Below are positions 16,196-25,177 of a stretch of 64,000 nucleotides of DNA, in pieces. The notes beneath the pieces were generated by a model. The model was not told where the DNA came from, searched no databases, and worked only from the letters and a program-made list of their open reading frames with translations. Position numbers and translations under genes: made by a program. The stretch spans positions 1 through 64,000 of the forward strand of contig CAKPDN010000002.1 of the NCBI GenBank assembly GCA_934149005.1, in the 5' to 3' direction. Numbering within the stretch: the stretch's first letter is position 1; each line of letters starts with the position of its first letter. Source of the DNA: an uncultured Clostridia bacterium. GTDB taxonomy: Bacteria > Bacillota > Clostridia > TANB77 > CAG-508.

Positions 16196-17218
16196 ATATT
16201 TTTCTTGAATTTTTTTAATTTTATGATAATCATTTTTTAAAATATCCAAAAATACATCAGTTATTTCAGGATCAAACTGAGTTCCTTTATTTTTTTTAAA
16301 TTCAGAAATAATAATATTTAATGGTAAAGAATCTCTATATGTTCTTTTAGAAGCCATTGCATCGAATGTATCTGCAATAGTAACAATTCTAACTAAAAGA
16401 GGGATGTCTTCCCCTTTTAATCTTGCAGGATATCCATTTCCATCAAATCTTTCATGGTGAAATTTTATAATAGGTATGGTTTTTGAATACATTTTTGCTG
16501 GGAAAAGCATGTGACTACCAATTGCAGGATGGCATTTTATTTGAAAATATTCATTCTCATTTAATGGACCACTTTTAATCAAAATACTATTTGGAGTACT
16601 TATTTTACCAATATCATGAAACATGCTTCCAACTTTCAAAGTTTTTAAATTGGTACGGGAAAGTCCAAGTGCTTTTCCTATTAAAAGTGAATATTTTGAA
16701 ACTCTAAAAGAATGACCAATAGTATAGGTGTCTTTGTATTCAGCAATATTTCTTAAAATTTGTACTGTGCTTAAATATGGAGAGTTGTAATCATTACTAT
16801 AAGTATCTAATTGTAAATTAATTCTCATAAATTCATAAATTGAATTTGTAATTAATTCAACTAAAATAACTAATTTATTAAATTTTTCATCTTTATTATG
16901 ACATGCTTGAATATCATAATTTTTTATAATATCTAGTGCATTAGTAATATTATTGCTTTCAGTAAGTAACATTATATATGTAAAAGCATCAAAAGTTCTT
17001 ATTTTTTGAATCATTAATTCTAGTAATTTTTTTGAAAAAGTATAGTTGATGATAATTAAATCATAATTTTTGAATTTTATTTGGTTTATTGCTGTTAAAG
17101 GGTCTCGAACTAATTCAAAATTGTATTTATAAGGCTCAAAAAGTATTGATAATTTATTTGTTATTCGAACTTCATTACTTACAATTAAAATATTATATTT
17201 TTTATTTTCTTGGGTCAT
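16190..17218 (-). CDS. HD-GYP domain protein with degenerate receiver domain
   Basis: This 342-residue protein has an N-terminal response-regulator-like domain (about 1-125) and a C-terminal HD-GYP domain (about 150-335). The metal ligands and signature are intact: HSFRVSKY, MFHDIGK, HHERFDGNGYP and ADTFDAM. This predicts a cyclic-di-GMP phosphodiesterase. In the receiver, the strand that should end in the phospho-accepting Asp reads DLIIINYTF, with Asn at that place, so classical phosphorylation is unlikely. No histidine kinase is near. It diverges from the HtrA-like gene. Confidence 0.88.
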   Translation of the reverse strand: MTQENKKYNILIVSNEVRITNKLSILFEPYKYNFELVRDPLTAINQIKFKNYDLIIINYTFSKKLLELMIQKIRTFDAFTYIMLLTESNNITNALDIIKNYDIQACHNKDEKFNKLVILVELITNSIYEFMRINLQLDTYSNDYNSPYLSTVQILRNIAEYKDTYTIGHSFRVSKYSLLIGKALGLSRTNLKTLKVGSMFHDIGKISTPNSILIKSGPLNENEYFQIKCHPAIGSHMLFPAKMYSKTIPIIKFHHERFDGNGYPARLKGEDIPLLVRIVTIADTFDAMASKRTYRDSLPLNIIISEFKKNKGTQFDPEITDVFLDILKNDYHKIKKIQEKYK

Positions 17219-17370
17219 AATAACACCTCTTTAAGACATTATATTAATTTTTTTCTTAAAAATCAATAATATTTGTTTAAGTTGTAAAATTTAGGAAAAA
17301 ATATAGTTACAGTTTAGTAGAAAACTACTATTAAATTGTAACAAAATATAGTTATAATTCAGGAGTATGT

Positions 17371-18514
17371 ATGAAAGCAAAAAGAATAAAAGAGAAAAGT
17401 AATTTAAGAAAAGTATTAACAGCATCAATTATATTTGTACTTATATTTTCAATATCAATATATTTGTATGATACATATACAAGAATAGATATAAGTGACT
17501 CAAATTATGAAATAGAAAAAGTTAAATCCACGATTAGTGAGCAAACTGTGGAAAGTGAAGAAGAAAAAAGTAGAACTGTGGCTGATATTTTAGAAAATAC
17601 TATGAACAGTATTGTAGGTATATCAAAACTAAAAGATAATGGAAGCTCTATATTTTCTGACAATAATGAAACATCACTGGGGCTTGGAACTGGAGTTATC
17701 ATTTCGGAAAATGGATATATTTTGAGTAATGAACATGTGACTGGTGGAAAATATAGTACGTGTTATATAACTTTAGAAAATAGTAAAAAATATGATGGAA
17801 AAGTAGTATGGAGTGATAGTGATTTAGATTTGTCAATAACCAAAATCGATGCAAAAGATTTGAAATATATAAAATTAGGTGATTCAAAACAAGCAAGAAT
17901 AGGTGAGATAGTTTATGCAATAGGAAATCCAATTGGGTTTGAATTTAGAAGAACAGTAACATCCGGAATAATAAGTAGTAAAAATAGAACGATAAAACTT
18001 GAAGAAACAAATAATATTTCGTATATGTCTGATTTAATACAAACTGATGCAACTATAAATCCAGGAAATAGTGGAGGACCATTAATTTACCCAAATGGAG
18101 AAGTAATACGGTATAAATACTGTAAAAATATCTTCAGCAGAAGGAATTGGTTTTGCAATTCCAATTAATGTTGTAAAGCCTGTAATAGAAAGTTTTATTA
18201 ATAATAATTCATTTGAACAAGCAACTATTGGTGTTTATGCTTATGACAAGGATGTTATTCCTTATTTGAATGGTAATATAAGTTTCAGCAAAGGAATATA
18301 TGTCACACAAATAGTGAAAAACAGTCCAGTATCTAAAACAGAACTTAAAGAGGGAGATATTATTGTTTCTATTGATGGAAAAGAATTAAATACAATGAAT
18401 GATTTAAGGGAATATATTTATAGTAAAAAACCAAATGATATTGTTACTCTACAAGTTTCAAGAGGAAGGATAAATAAAACCATTGAAGTTGTTTTACGGC
18501 AAAAAGTAAAGTAA
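17371..18514 (+). pseudogene. HtrA/DegP-like trypsin protease with PDZ domain, interrupted by a +1 frameshift
   Basis: Reading starts at ATG 17371 (AGGAG upstream), with a membrane anchor (about 14-31) and a trypsin-like domain. The triad is visible as NEHVTGG, DSDLDLSITK and NPGNSGGP. The frame then shifts just after PNGEV: GTAATACGGTATAAATACT has one extra base (C at 18109). Without it the frame would read VIGINTVK and continue through GIGFAIPINVVKPVIESF into a PDZ domain (SPVSKTELKEGDIIVSIDG), ending at 18514. The restored product would be about 381 residues. Either the gene is recently broken or the base is an assembly error; the rest is undamaged. Intact HtrA proteins degrade misfolded proteins outside the membrane. 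Confidence 0.85.
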
Positions 18515-18545
18515 AGGCCAGAGATTACAATAATTTTTGGCCTTT
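18514..18545 (+). terminator. Terminator after the HtrA-like gene
   Basis: AAAGGCCA and TGGCCTTT pair around a T-rich loop, directly after the stop codon. Confidence 0.55.
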
Positions 18546-18692
18546 AACTTTGGCTTTGTAATTCTAAAATTTTTTTAAATTATATTTTCTAAAATAGTCT
18601 TTAAAAATAAGTTGCATACCAAAATGTAAATGAGGAACATTAATATTATTGACATATATACACATAAATTTTTAAAAAATTTCTATTTTTGA

Positions 18693-18721
18693 TTGACATA
18701 TTTATATTTTTATGATAATAT
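18693..18721 (+). promoter_or_regulatory. tRNA-Arg promoter
   Basis: TTGACA at 18693-18698 and TAATAT at 18716-18721 have a 17-base spacer, 20 bases before the tRNA. Confidence 0.85.
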
Positions 18722-18741
18722 ATTTGTTGTTCAAGTGTTAT

Positions 18742-18818
18742 GGGTCAATAGCTCAGTTGGATAGAGCACACGCCTTCTAAGCGTGGGGTCGGGGGTTCGA
18801 ATCCCTCTTGGCCCACCA
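18742..18818 (+). tRNA. tRNA-Arg (anticodon TCT)
   Basis: Acceptor GGGTCAA pairs with TTGGCCC (one G-U), followed by A and an encoded CCA. The anticodon arm CACGCCTTCTAAGCGTG shows TCT in the loop, and the T-arm has GGTTCGAATCC. It is 77 nt, has its own promoter and terminator, and decodes AGA, the favoured Arg codon of this genome. Confidence 0.97.
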
Positions 18819-18843
18819 GAGGATAATATTGTCATATTAAGTT

Positions 18844-18874
18844 AAAAAATCGACTGCAAAGGTCGATTTTTTTT
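18844..18874 (+). terminator. tRNA-Arg terminator
   Basis: AAAAATCGAC and GTCGATTTTT form a stem followed by a T-run. Confidence 0.88.
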
Positions 18875-19111
18875 GTGAGAATTTTTTAAAAGCTTAAGTT
18901 TTTAGTATATATTTAATGGTAATTATAATTTGATAAAAGAATGGGTATAATTAATAGTGATACTTTTTAAATTTTGTGATTTAGCTGTATTGTTAATATT
19001 ACGGTATTTTAGGCATAAAACTTTTATCAATATGTCATATTACTAATTGGTTTAATTGCTACAAATGCCTTGATATACTTAATACATAGGATTGTTATGT
19101 GGAGGTATATT
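18875..19111. other. AT-rich gap before the XRE gene
   Basis: About 235 bases lie between the tRNA terminator and the regulator start. They hold only AT-rich sequence and weak promoter-like words. I see no ORF with a ribosome site and no strong hairpin. Confidence 0.5.
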
Positions 19112-19456
19112 ATGAAATCTGTTAAGAAAATAGATATTGATAAAACACTTGGTGAAATTTTTAAAGAATATCGTGTAAAAAATAAACTAACTCAAGAAAA
19201 TATTGCAGAAAAGTTAGGGATCTCTGTTAAATATATTTCTAGAATTGAAAATGGAACAGGTGGGGTTAAAGTAGAAACACTTGTGAATTATATGAATATA
19301 CTTTGCATATCTCCCAATGTGATATTTAATAAGTTGATTACAAATCAAGATTTAAAACTTGAAATGGAATTATCGAATAAAGCAAGTGAGTTATCTGACA
19401 ATAAAATTAAATTTGTTATATCAGTGATTGAATTATTAAGAAATTTGGATAAATAA
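19112..19456 (+). CDS. XRE-family helix-turn-helix regulator
   Basis: This 114-residue protein starts at ATG 19112 because GGAGG lies seven bases upstream; the longer frame from 19070 is unsupported. A Cro/CI-type HTH occupies about 11-66 (LGEIFKEYRVKNKLTQENIA, LGISVKYISRIENG). A short helical tail follows (ELSNKASELSDNKIKFVISV), which is typical of small stand-alone regulators. Targets are unknown. It is isolated, with a tRNA upstream and a terminator downstream, a position common for genes gained next to tRNAs, although no integrase is present. Confidence 0.87.
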   Translation: MKSVKKIDIDKTLGEIFKEYRVKNKLTQENIAEKLGISVKYISRIENGTGGVKVETLVNYMNILCISPNVIFNKLITNQDLKLEMELSNKASELSDNKIKFVISVIELLRNLDK

Positions 19457-19458
19457 TA

Positions 19459-19487
19459 AGTGATTAGAGCTAAAACTCTAATCATTT
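19459..19487. terminator. Terminator after the XRE gene
   Basis: AGTGATTAGAG and CTCTAATCATT pair around CTAAAA, followed by a T-containing tail. Confidence 0.75.
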
Positions 19488-19666
19488 ATATTATAGGGAA
19501 GATTTCTGAACTTTCCATTAGTATTCTAATTTTAAGAAAAAGCAAATAAATGAAAGAATATATAAAAAAAGTTCTAAAAACCTACGGAAAATAAATAAAC
19601 AACCTCTTGCAATTTTTTAAAAAAAAGTATAATATAATAGCATAATATTATAAGGAGAATTTTGTA

Positions 19667-20677
19667 ATGTTAAAAAGAGTATTAATACATACAAGAAGGT
19701 CAATAAAATTAATAGCGTTAGTATCAGTAGCACTTTTAATAGCATTGGGATTTGTTGCATCTTTTTATAAAGTAAGTTATAGTGTTAATATTGATGGAGA
19801 AATGGTAGGGTATACAGATAATAAAAGTAAATTACAATCACAGATAAATAATTATATTGAAAATGGTGAAAACGAAAATACTGCTTTTGTACAAGTGGAA
19901 AATCTACCAGAATATAATATGTGTTTATTAAAAAGAAATGTGACTTCAGATGATGATAAGATATTTGACATGATAAAATCTGAGGGTACTACATATTATA
20001 GATATTATGCGATTTTAGAAAATCAAGAAGAAAAAATTTATGTACCAAATTTTTCAAGTGCGGAAGAAATTGTTAATAAATTAAAAGAAAAAAATAGTTC
20101 TAATATGGAAAATATAACAATATCAGAAAAATATGATACAGAATTAAAAGAAATGGCAGCTATAGATGATGCAGTAGCTAAATTATATACTGAACCTAAA
20201 AAAATAGTAGTAGCATCTAAAAAAATAACATCTAGTAATAAAACATCTTCAGGTACAGTAAATACTGCTACAAATATTTCTAGTACAAAAGTAAGTTTAG
20301 GAATTTCTTTAATTAAACCAGTATCTGGTATAATATCTTCAAGATTTGGTGCAAGAAGTAGTATAAGAAGTTCTGCTCATACAGGATTAGATATAGCAAC
20401 ATCAACCGGTACACCAGTTACTGCTGCTGCATCTGGTACAGTTACATTTTCAGGTTGGAAGGGCTCTTATGGAAAATTACTTGTAATAACACATAGTAAT
20501 GGTATTCAAACTTATTATGGGCATTGCAATAGCTTAAATGCTTCTGTAGGACAAAATGTAGTACAAGGACAAACTATAGCGGCAGTTGGATCAACAGGAA
20601 ATTCAACTGGTCCACATTTGCATTTTGAGATTAGAGTTAATGGTGTGGCATATAATCCACAAAATTATTTATATTAA
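19667..20677 (+). CDS. Membrane-anchored M23 (LytM) peptidase
   Basis: This 336-residue protein has an N-terminal anchor (about 13-35), an extracytoplasmic spacer of about 180 residues and a C-terminal LytM domain (about 215-336). The zinc ligands are visible in HTGLDIA and GPHLHFEIR, with YYGHCNSL between, so it should cleave peptide crosslinks in peptidoglycan. A fused SpoIIQ-like role is possible but not shown. AAGGAG precedes the start. Upstream, TTGCAA (19607) and TAATAT (19630) form a 17-spaced promoter. It is monocistronic with a terminator shared with mecA. Confidence 0.9.
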   Translation: MLKRVLIHTRRSIKLIALVSVALLIALGFVASFYKVSYSVNIDGEMVGYTDNKSKLQSQINNYIENGENENTAFVQVENLPEYNMCLLKRNVTSDDDKIFDMIKSEGTTYYRYYAILENQEEKIYVPNFSSAEEIVNKLKEKNSSNMENITISEKYDTELKEMAAIDDAVAKLYTEPKKIVVASKKITSSNKTSSGTVNTATNISSTKVSLGISLIKPVSGIISSRFGARSSIRSSAHTGLDIATSTGTPVTAAASGTVTFSGWKGSYGKLLVITHSNGIQTYYGHCNSLNASVGQNVVQGQTIAAVGSTGNSTGPHLHFEIRVNGVAYNPQNYLY

Positions 20678-20691
20678 TATTTTTGAAATTA

Positions 20692-20729
20692 AAATAATCC
20701 ACAATTCAATAAGAATATGTGGATTATTT
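20692..20729. terminator. Bidirectional terminator between the M23 and mecA genes
   Basis: AAATAATCCACA pairs perfectly with TGTGGATTATTT. It overlaps the last codons of the minus-strand gene. Confidence 0.82.
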
Positions 20730-21359
20730 GTATGAAAAATATTTAATTCCGGTATTTATAGCATTATTTTTTATAATAACTTTTCCATGTTCTTTTAGTT
20801 TAAATCTGAAGTTTTTTGTAAAAGTTAAAATATTAGAGAATTCTAATAAAGATGAGTGAAATAAGTTTAAGGATTTATGACAAATGTTTATACCATCAAT
20901 TACTAAATAATATGTATTATTATAAAAATATAATATAGATGTTTTATAAATTCCACTTAAACTAATATGACTATTTTTATTTATAAAATCACAAAATTCA
21001 CAAAAATCATCAAAAGTATTAAATTGATAAACATATGATGAGTTGTTAAGTATTTGTTTTTGTCTTTTTACTGTTAAATAACGTTTTGGTTTATTTTTTA
21101 ATGTTCCATTTGATTCAATGTATTTTGTTATGGTAAAAATAAATACATCTTCATTCTGAAAATATGCTTCTATTAATAGTTTATATCCTTCTGTATCAAA
21201 ATCTACTTCTTTTTTTGCTTTGTTTAATATTTCTAAAAAAAGATGTTGTGATTCTGGTGTTGTTAAAAGAAGTTTTTTAATGTCTATTGATTTATCTTTA
21301 AAATCTTCCTGTTTTAATATTATTCTAATTTTATTTTCTGTTATTTTTTCTATTTTCAT
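20724..21359 (-). CDS. mecA: MecA-like adaptor protein for ClpC
   Basis: This 211-residue protein opens MKIEKITENKIRIILKQEDF, the conserved MecA start, with DIKKLLLTTPESQHLFLEIL matching the N-terminal recognition domain. A variable linker is followed by a beta/alpha C-terminal domain (YYLVIDGINI, LEFSNILTF, LKEHGKVII). In Bacillus the adaptor delivers ComK and other substrates to ClpCP. No comK or clpC gene is in this window. GGAGGGAAG precedes the start. The C-terminal domain is somewhat diverged. Confidence 0.82.
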   Translation of the reverse strand: MKIEKITENKIRIILKQEDFKDKSIDIKKLLLTTPESQHLFLEILNKAKKEVDFDTEGYKLLIEAYFQNEDVFIFTITKYIESNGTLKNKPKRYLTVKRQKQILNNSSYVYQFNTFDDFCEFCDFINKNSHISLSGIYKTSILYFYNNTYYLVIDGINICHKSLNLFHSSLLEFSNILTFTKNFRFKLKEHGKVIIKNNAINTGIKYFSYK

Positions 21360-21557
21360 TAGCTTCCCTCCAGTACTATTAATTATATTATACTACTATT
21401 ATTATTATATTTAAAGGAACAATTTTTGGTAATTATTATTTTTGGATCTATCTATGGGTCTTTTACTGCAAAATATTAATATATCAACATTTAAAACAGA
21501 TTAATATATTTTTTACTGAACTGTAATACTTAAAATGTGAAATTTAATTAAATTACT

Positions 21558-21586
21558 TGAAAAAAAAGACAAATCAATATATAATG
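21558..21586 (+). promoter_or_regulatory. Promoter of the DUF4321-radC-mreBCD-PBP2 cluster
   Basis: TTGAAA at 21558-21563 and TATAAT at 21581-21586 have a 17-base spacer, 57 bases before the first gene. No strong terminator lies between the genes that follow up to 27295. Confidence 0.8.
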
Positions 21587-21643
21587 TCATTATATTAGAA
21601 AAAGGTGTATCCGTAAGGATAAAATAAAGGTGGAGGTATAAAA

Positions 21644-21901
21644 ATGGCAACAAAAGAGAAAAATATATGGATATTTTTAGTGTTTATATTATCAGGATTA
21701 GTAATAGGGGGATTACTTGGAAAGTTAGCATCAAGCGTACCATGGCTTTGGTGGTTATCATATGAGCAAGCATTTGGGTTAAAAAACCCATTAATGTTAG
21801 ATTTAAATGTTTTACAATTAACATTTGGATTAATGGTAAATATAAATGTTGCTAGTATTATAGGTATGATTTTGGCAGTATTCATATATAAAAAAATATA
21901 A
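21644..21901 (+). CDS. DUF4321 small membrane protein
   Basis: This 85-residue protein has two membrane segments (about 8-28 and 63-83). The conserved features are GLVIGGLLGKLA and the terminal segment FGLMVNINVASIIGM. DUF4321 proteins occur next to radC/mreB in Clostridia, as here. The function is unknown; the position suggests a part in envelope growth. GGTGGAGG precedes the ATG. It is the first gene of the cluster. Confidence 0.88.
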   Translation: MATKEKNIWIFLVFILSGLVIGGLLGKLASSVPWLWWLSYEQAFGLKNPLMLDLNVLQLTFGLMVNINVASIIGMILAVFIYKKI

Positions 21902-21954
21902 AAATGGGACAAATATAAAAAACTTTATAAAGCGAATAGAAAGGAAAATTAAAT

Positions 21955-22677
21955 TTGTCACTAAAAATTAAAGAATTACCAGAAATTGAAAGACCATATG
22001 AGAAATTAGAATTATATGGTGAAAAAAATTTATCAAATGCGGAATTATTAGCAATAATAATAAAGTCTGGAACCAAAGAAGAAACTTCAGTACAAATTGC
22101 ACAAAGAATTTTAAATTTAAATTATGATCCACAGATGGGTGAACTAAATTTTTTAAAAAATATTAGTTTAAAAGAATTAATGAAAATTAAAGGAATTGGA
22201 AGAGTTAAGGCGATTCAACTTAAGGCTGTTTGTGAATTAGCAATTAGAATGTGTAAACCTTCTAATTATAAAAAGATACAGATAAAAAGTTCAGAAGATG
22301 TAGCCGATTTAGTAATGGAAGAATTGAGATTTGAAAAAAGAGAATATGTAAAATTATTATTATTGAATACTAAAAATGAAATATTAAAGATTAATAATGT
22401 GGCAGTTGGTGGTACTAATTTTGCAAATGTTAATATAAAAGAAATTGTTTTGGAAGCTTTAAAAATAGAAGCTCCTAAAATGATATTAATACACAATCAT
22501 CCAACTGGAGATTCAACGCCAAGTACACAAGATATTAAATTTACAGATAAATTATATAATGCTGCGAAAATGTTTGATATAGAATTATTAGATCATATAG
22601 TAATAGGAAATGGGAATTTTAAAAGTGTTTTTGTGGAAACTAGAAAAATAGTAGAAAAAGTAAAAGAATCCACATAA
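21955..22677 (+). CDS. radC: RadC family JAMM-domain protein
   Basis: This 240-residue protein begins at a TTG codon with AAAGGA upstream; no ATG fits better. The N-terminal helix-hairpin-helix part (ERPYEKLELYGEKNLSNAEL, IKGIGRVKAIQLKA) precedes a JAB/JAMM metal-binding domain with HNHPTGDSTPSTQD. The name reflects an old link to DNA repair, which is disputed; the true substrate is unknown. It is a fixed neighbour of mreB in Firmicutes. Confidence 0.93.
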   Translation: MSLKIKELPEIERPYEKLELYGEKNLSNAELLAIIIKSGTKEETSVQIAQRILNLNYDPQMGELNFLKNISLKELMKIKGIGRVKAIQLKAVCELAIRMCKPSNYKKIQIKSSEDVADLVMEELRFEKREYVKLLLLNTKNEILKINNVAVGGTNFANVNIKEIVLEALKIEAPKMILIHNHPTGDSTPSTQDIKFTDKLYNAAKMFDIELLDHIVIGNGNFKSVFVETRKIVEKVKEST

Positions 22678-22704
22678 GAGAATAATAGAAAGGATATGAA
22701 TTGT

Positions 22705-23736
22705 ATGAAATTTTTTACATTTGGTTCAAAAGATATTGGAATTGATTTAGGAACGGCTAATATTTTAGTAACTTTAAAGGGAAAAGGAATAATTCTTAAA
22801 GAACCTTCTGTTGTTGCAATTGACAAAAGAAGTGGAAATATTGTAGCAACAGGAAATGAAGCAAAAGAAATGTTAGGAAGAACACCTGAACAAATAAAAG
22901 CAGTTAGACCTTTAAAAGATGGAGTTATTGCTGATTTTACAGCAACTCAATTAATGCTTAAAAATATTATAGAAAAAGTTGAAAAAAGATACAGCATAGG
23001 AAGACCAAGAGTTGTTGTAGGTGTACCATCAGGAATTACTGAAGTTGAAGAAAGAGCTGTTGAAGAATCAGTTATTTCAGCTGGAGCGAAAGAGGTATAT
23101 TTAATTGAAGAACCAATGGCAGCGGCAATAGGTGCATCTTTAGATGTTGCTGAACCAAGTGGAAGTATTATAGTTGATATTGGAGGAGGAACAACTGAAG
23201 TTGCTGTTATTTCTTTAGGAGGAATTGTAATTAGTCATTCATTAAGAGTCGCTGGAGATGAACTTGATGATGATATAGTAAATTATGTTAAAAGAGAGAT
23301 GAATTTAGCAATAGGTGACACAACTGCTGAACAAATAAAGATGCAAATTGGTTGTGCAATGCCACTTATGACTGAAATGTCTATGGAAATAAGAGGAAGA
23401 GATTTGACTGATGGGTTACCTAGAAATGAAAAAATAACATCATCTCAAATTGAAGAAGCTATGAGAGAATCTATTTCTAAAATTGTTGACATAGTAAAAA
23501 TTACTCTTGAAAAGACTCCACCTGAACTTGCTTCAGATATAATGGAAAAAGGAATTGTGCTTGCTGGTGGAGGTGCATTAATTAAGAACTTGGATAAATT
23601 ATTAAGCATTGAAACAGGAATGCCTGTTTATGTTGCTGATGATCCATTAGATTGTGTTGTTAGAGGAACAGGTAAAACTTTGGAAGACTTGGAAAGATTA
23701 AAAACAGTACTTGTTAATTCAAGAAAGAGAAAATGA
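22705..23736 (+). CDS. mreB: MreB rod-shape actin homologue
   Basis: The start is set at ATG 22705 because GAAAGGAT fits that codon; the in-frame ATG at 22696 is too close to it. The 343-residue protein has the actin-fold nucleotide motifs [37 protein letters not shown] and [13 protein letters not shown]. MreB filaments guide the elongation machinery along the membrane. The length is normal, and the neighbours mreC and mreD confirm the assignment. Confidence 0.98.
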   Translation: MKFFTFGSKDIGIDLGTANILVTLKGKGIILKEPSVVAIDKRSGNIVATGNEAKEMLGRTPEQIKAVRPLKDGVIADFTATQLMLKNIIEKVEKRYSIGRPRVVVGVPSGITEVEERAVEESVISAGAKEVYLIEEPMAAAIGASLDVAEPSGSIIVDIGGGTTEVAVISLGGIVISHSLRVAGDELDDDIVNYVKREMNLAIGDTTAEQIKMQIGCAMPLMTEMSMEIRGRDLTDGLPRNEKITSSQIEEAMRESISKIVDIVKITLEKTPPELASDIMEKGIVLAGGGALIKNLDKLLSIETGMPVYVADDPLDCVVRGTGKTLEDLERLKTVLVNSRKRK

Positions 23737-23755
23737 TGTAGAGGGGAGAAAAAGT

Positions 23756-24571
23756 ATGTATAGAAATAAAAGAAGCGGAATATTAGGAATTGTTATTACA
23801 ATAATTGTTTTAATTTTAATAGTTATATTTTCTAATAGAGAAGCTAATACATCATTTTTCGAAAGTATTGCTAATAAGTTAGTTATGCCTATACAAAATG
23901 GATTAACTTATTTAAAAAATAAGGTTAGTGGAAATTCTACATTTTTTACTGATATAAGTAATTTGAAAACAGAGAATAAAGAATTGCAAGAAAAAAATAG
24001 TCAATTAGAACAATCCTTGAGAGAACTTGAAAATATAAAGACAGAAAATGAGACATTAAAGGAATATTTAGGTTTAACAGAAAAATATGGTGAATATAAA
24101 ACTGTACCAGGATATGTTATAAATAAAGATATAAGTAATTATTCAAAAACTATAATTATAAATATAGGAAAAGATGATGGAATAGAAAATGATATGACAG
24201 TAATAGCAAATGAAGGATTAGTTGGACATGTTGTTTCTGTTACAAATAATACTGCAAAAGTAAGAACAATAATAGATACATCAAGTTCTATAAGTTGTTT
24301 AATGAGTACAAATAAAGATAGTATAGTTTGTAAAGGAGCTTTAAATAATAATTCAGAATTAAAAGCAATGTATATATCAACTGATGCTAACTTAATACAA
24401 GGAGATAGTGTTGAAACATCAGGATTAGGAGGAATATATCCCAAAGGTATACATGTTGGATCTATAAAAACAATTATTTCTACTAAAAATATAACTGATA
24501 GATATGCTATGGTTCAAACTGCTGTAGACTTTAATAAGCTAAATACAGTATTAGTCATAAAAAACAACTAA
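23756..24571 (+). CDS. mreC: MreC rod-shape-determining protein
   Basis: The ATG at 23756 follows GAGGGGAG, 19 bases after mreB. The 271-residue protein has one anchor (about 11-28), a coiled coil (about 70-110, TENKELQEKNSQLEQSLREL) and two beta domains. Family words include PGYVINKD, NIGKDDGIENDMTV and GLVGHVVSV. MreC bridges cytoplasmic MreB filaments and the extracellular PBP2. Confidence 0.95.
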   Translation: MYRNKRSGILGIVITIIVLILIVIFSNREANTSFFESIANKLVMPIQNGLTYLKNKVSGNSTFFTDISNLKTENKELQEKNSQLEQSLRELENIKTENETLKEYLGLTEKYGEYKTVPGYVINKDISNYSKTIIINIGKDDGIENDMTVIANEGLVGHVVSVTNNTAKVRTIIDTSSSISCLMSTNKDSIVCKGALNNNSELKAMYISTDANLIQGDSVETSGLGGIYPKGIHVGSIKTIISTKNITDRYAMVQTAVDFNKLNTVLVIKNN

Positions 24572-24592
24572 TTTTGAGCAGAGGTGAAACTA

Positions 24593-25126
24593 TTGAAGAA
24601 ATTTTTAATAAATTTGATTTTAATATTAATTGGTTTTACAATATATTTTTTGCAGTCTAATTTTTTTAGCTGGTTTACAATTGCAGGAATAAAACCAAAT
24701 CTTTTTATTATTTATATATTATTTATAGGATTGTTTGGAAATAAAAGCATGTGTATTATATATGGTTCTATGTGGGGGATTTTTTTAGATCTTTTATATA
24801 GAGAAAAAGTAGGAGCTAATCTATTAGGCCTTGTTTTAATAGGAGTTATAGCTATATTGTTTAACAGAAATTTTTCTAAAGATAGTAGAATTACAATAAT
24901 GTTTATGGTATTTGGTTCAACTATTATATTTGAAATTATTTCTTATTTTATAAATTATATTATATATTCTGTAAATGTAGAAATATTAAATTTTATAAAA
25001 ATTCTTTTAATAGAAGTTATATATAATATTATAATTACAATAATTATATATCCATTAATACAAAAATATGGGTATTACATAGAAAATGAATATAAAGGAA
25101 ATAAAATTTTAACTAGATATTTCTAG
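24593..25126 (+). CDS. mreD: MreD rod-shape-determining membrane protein
   Basis: A TTG start at 24593 is preferred because AGAGGTGA is well spaced for it; the GTG at 24584 lies within that site. The 177-residue hydrophobic protein has about five helices, with the conserved NLFIIYILFIGLF and YGSMWGIFLDLLY stretches. It completes the MreBCD set. Confidence 0.9.
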   Translation: MKKFLINLILILIGFTIYFLQSNFFSWFTIAGIKPNLFIIYILFIGLFGNKSMCIIYGSMWGIFLDLLYREKVGANLLGLVLIGVIAILFNRNFSKDSRITIMFMVFGSTIIFEIISYFINYIIYSVNVEILNFIKILLIEVIYNIIITIIIYPLIQKYGYYIENEYKGNKILTRYF

Positions 25127-25177
25127 TATATAATGAGAATAAAATCTAATATAAAAATTATAGAAGAAGGTGAGAAA

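Noticed and set aside
18742..19456. tRNA-linked integrated element
   Set aside because: An XRE gene follows the tRNA, but no integrase, no repeat of the tRNA 3' end and no other mobile genes were seen.
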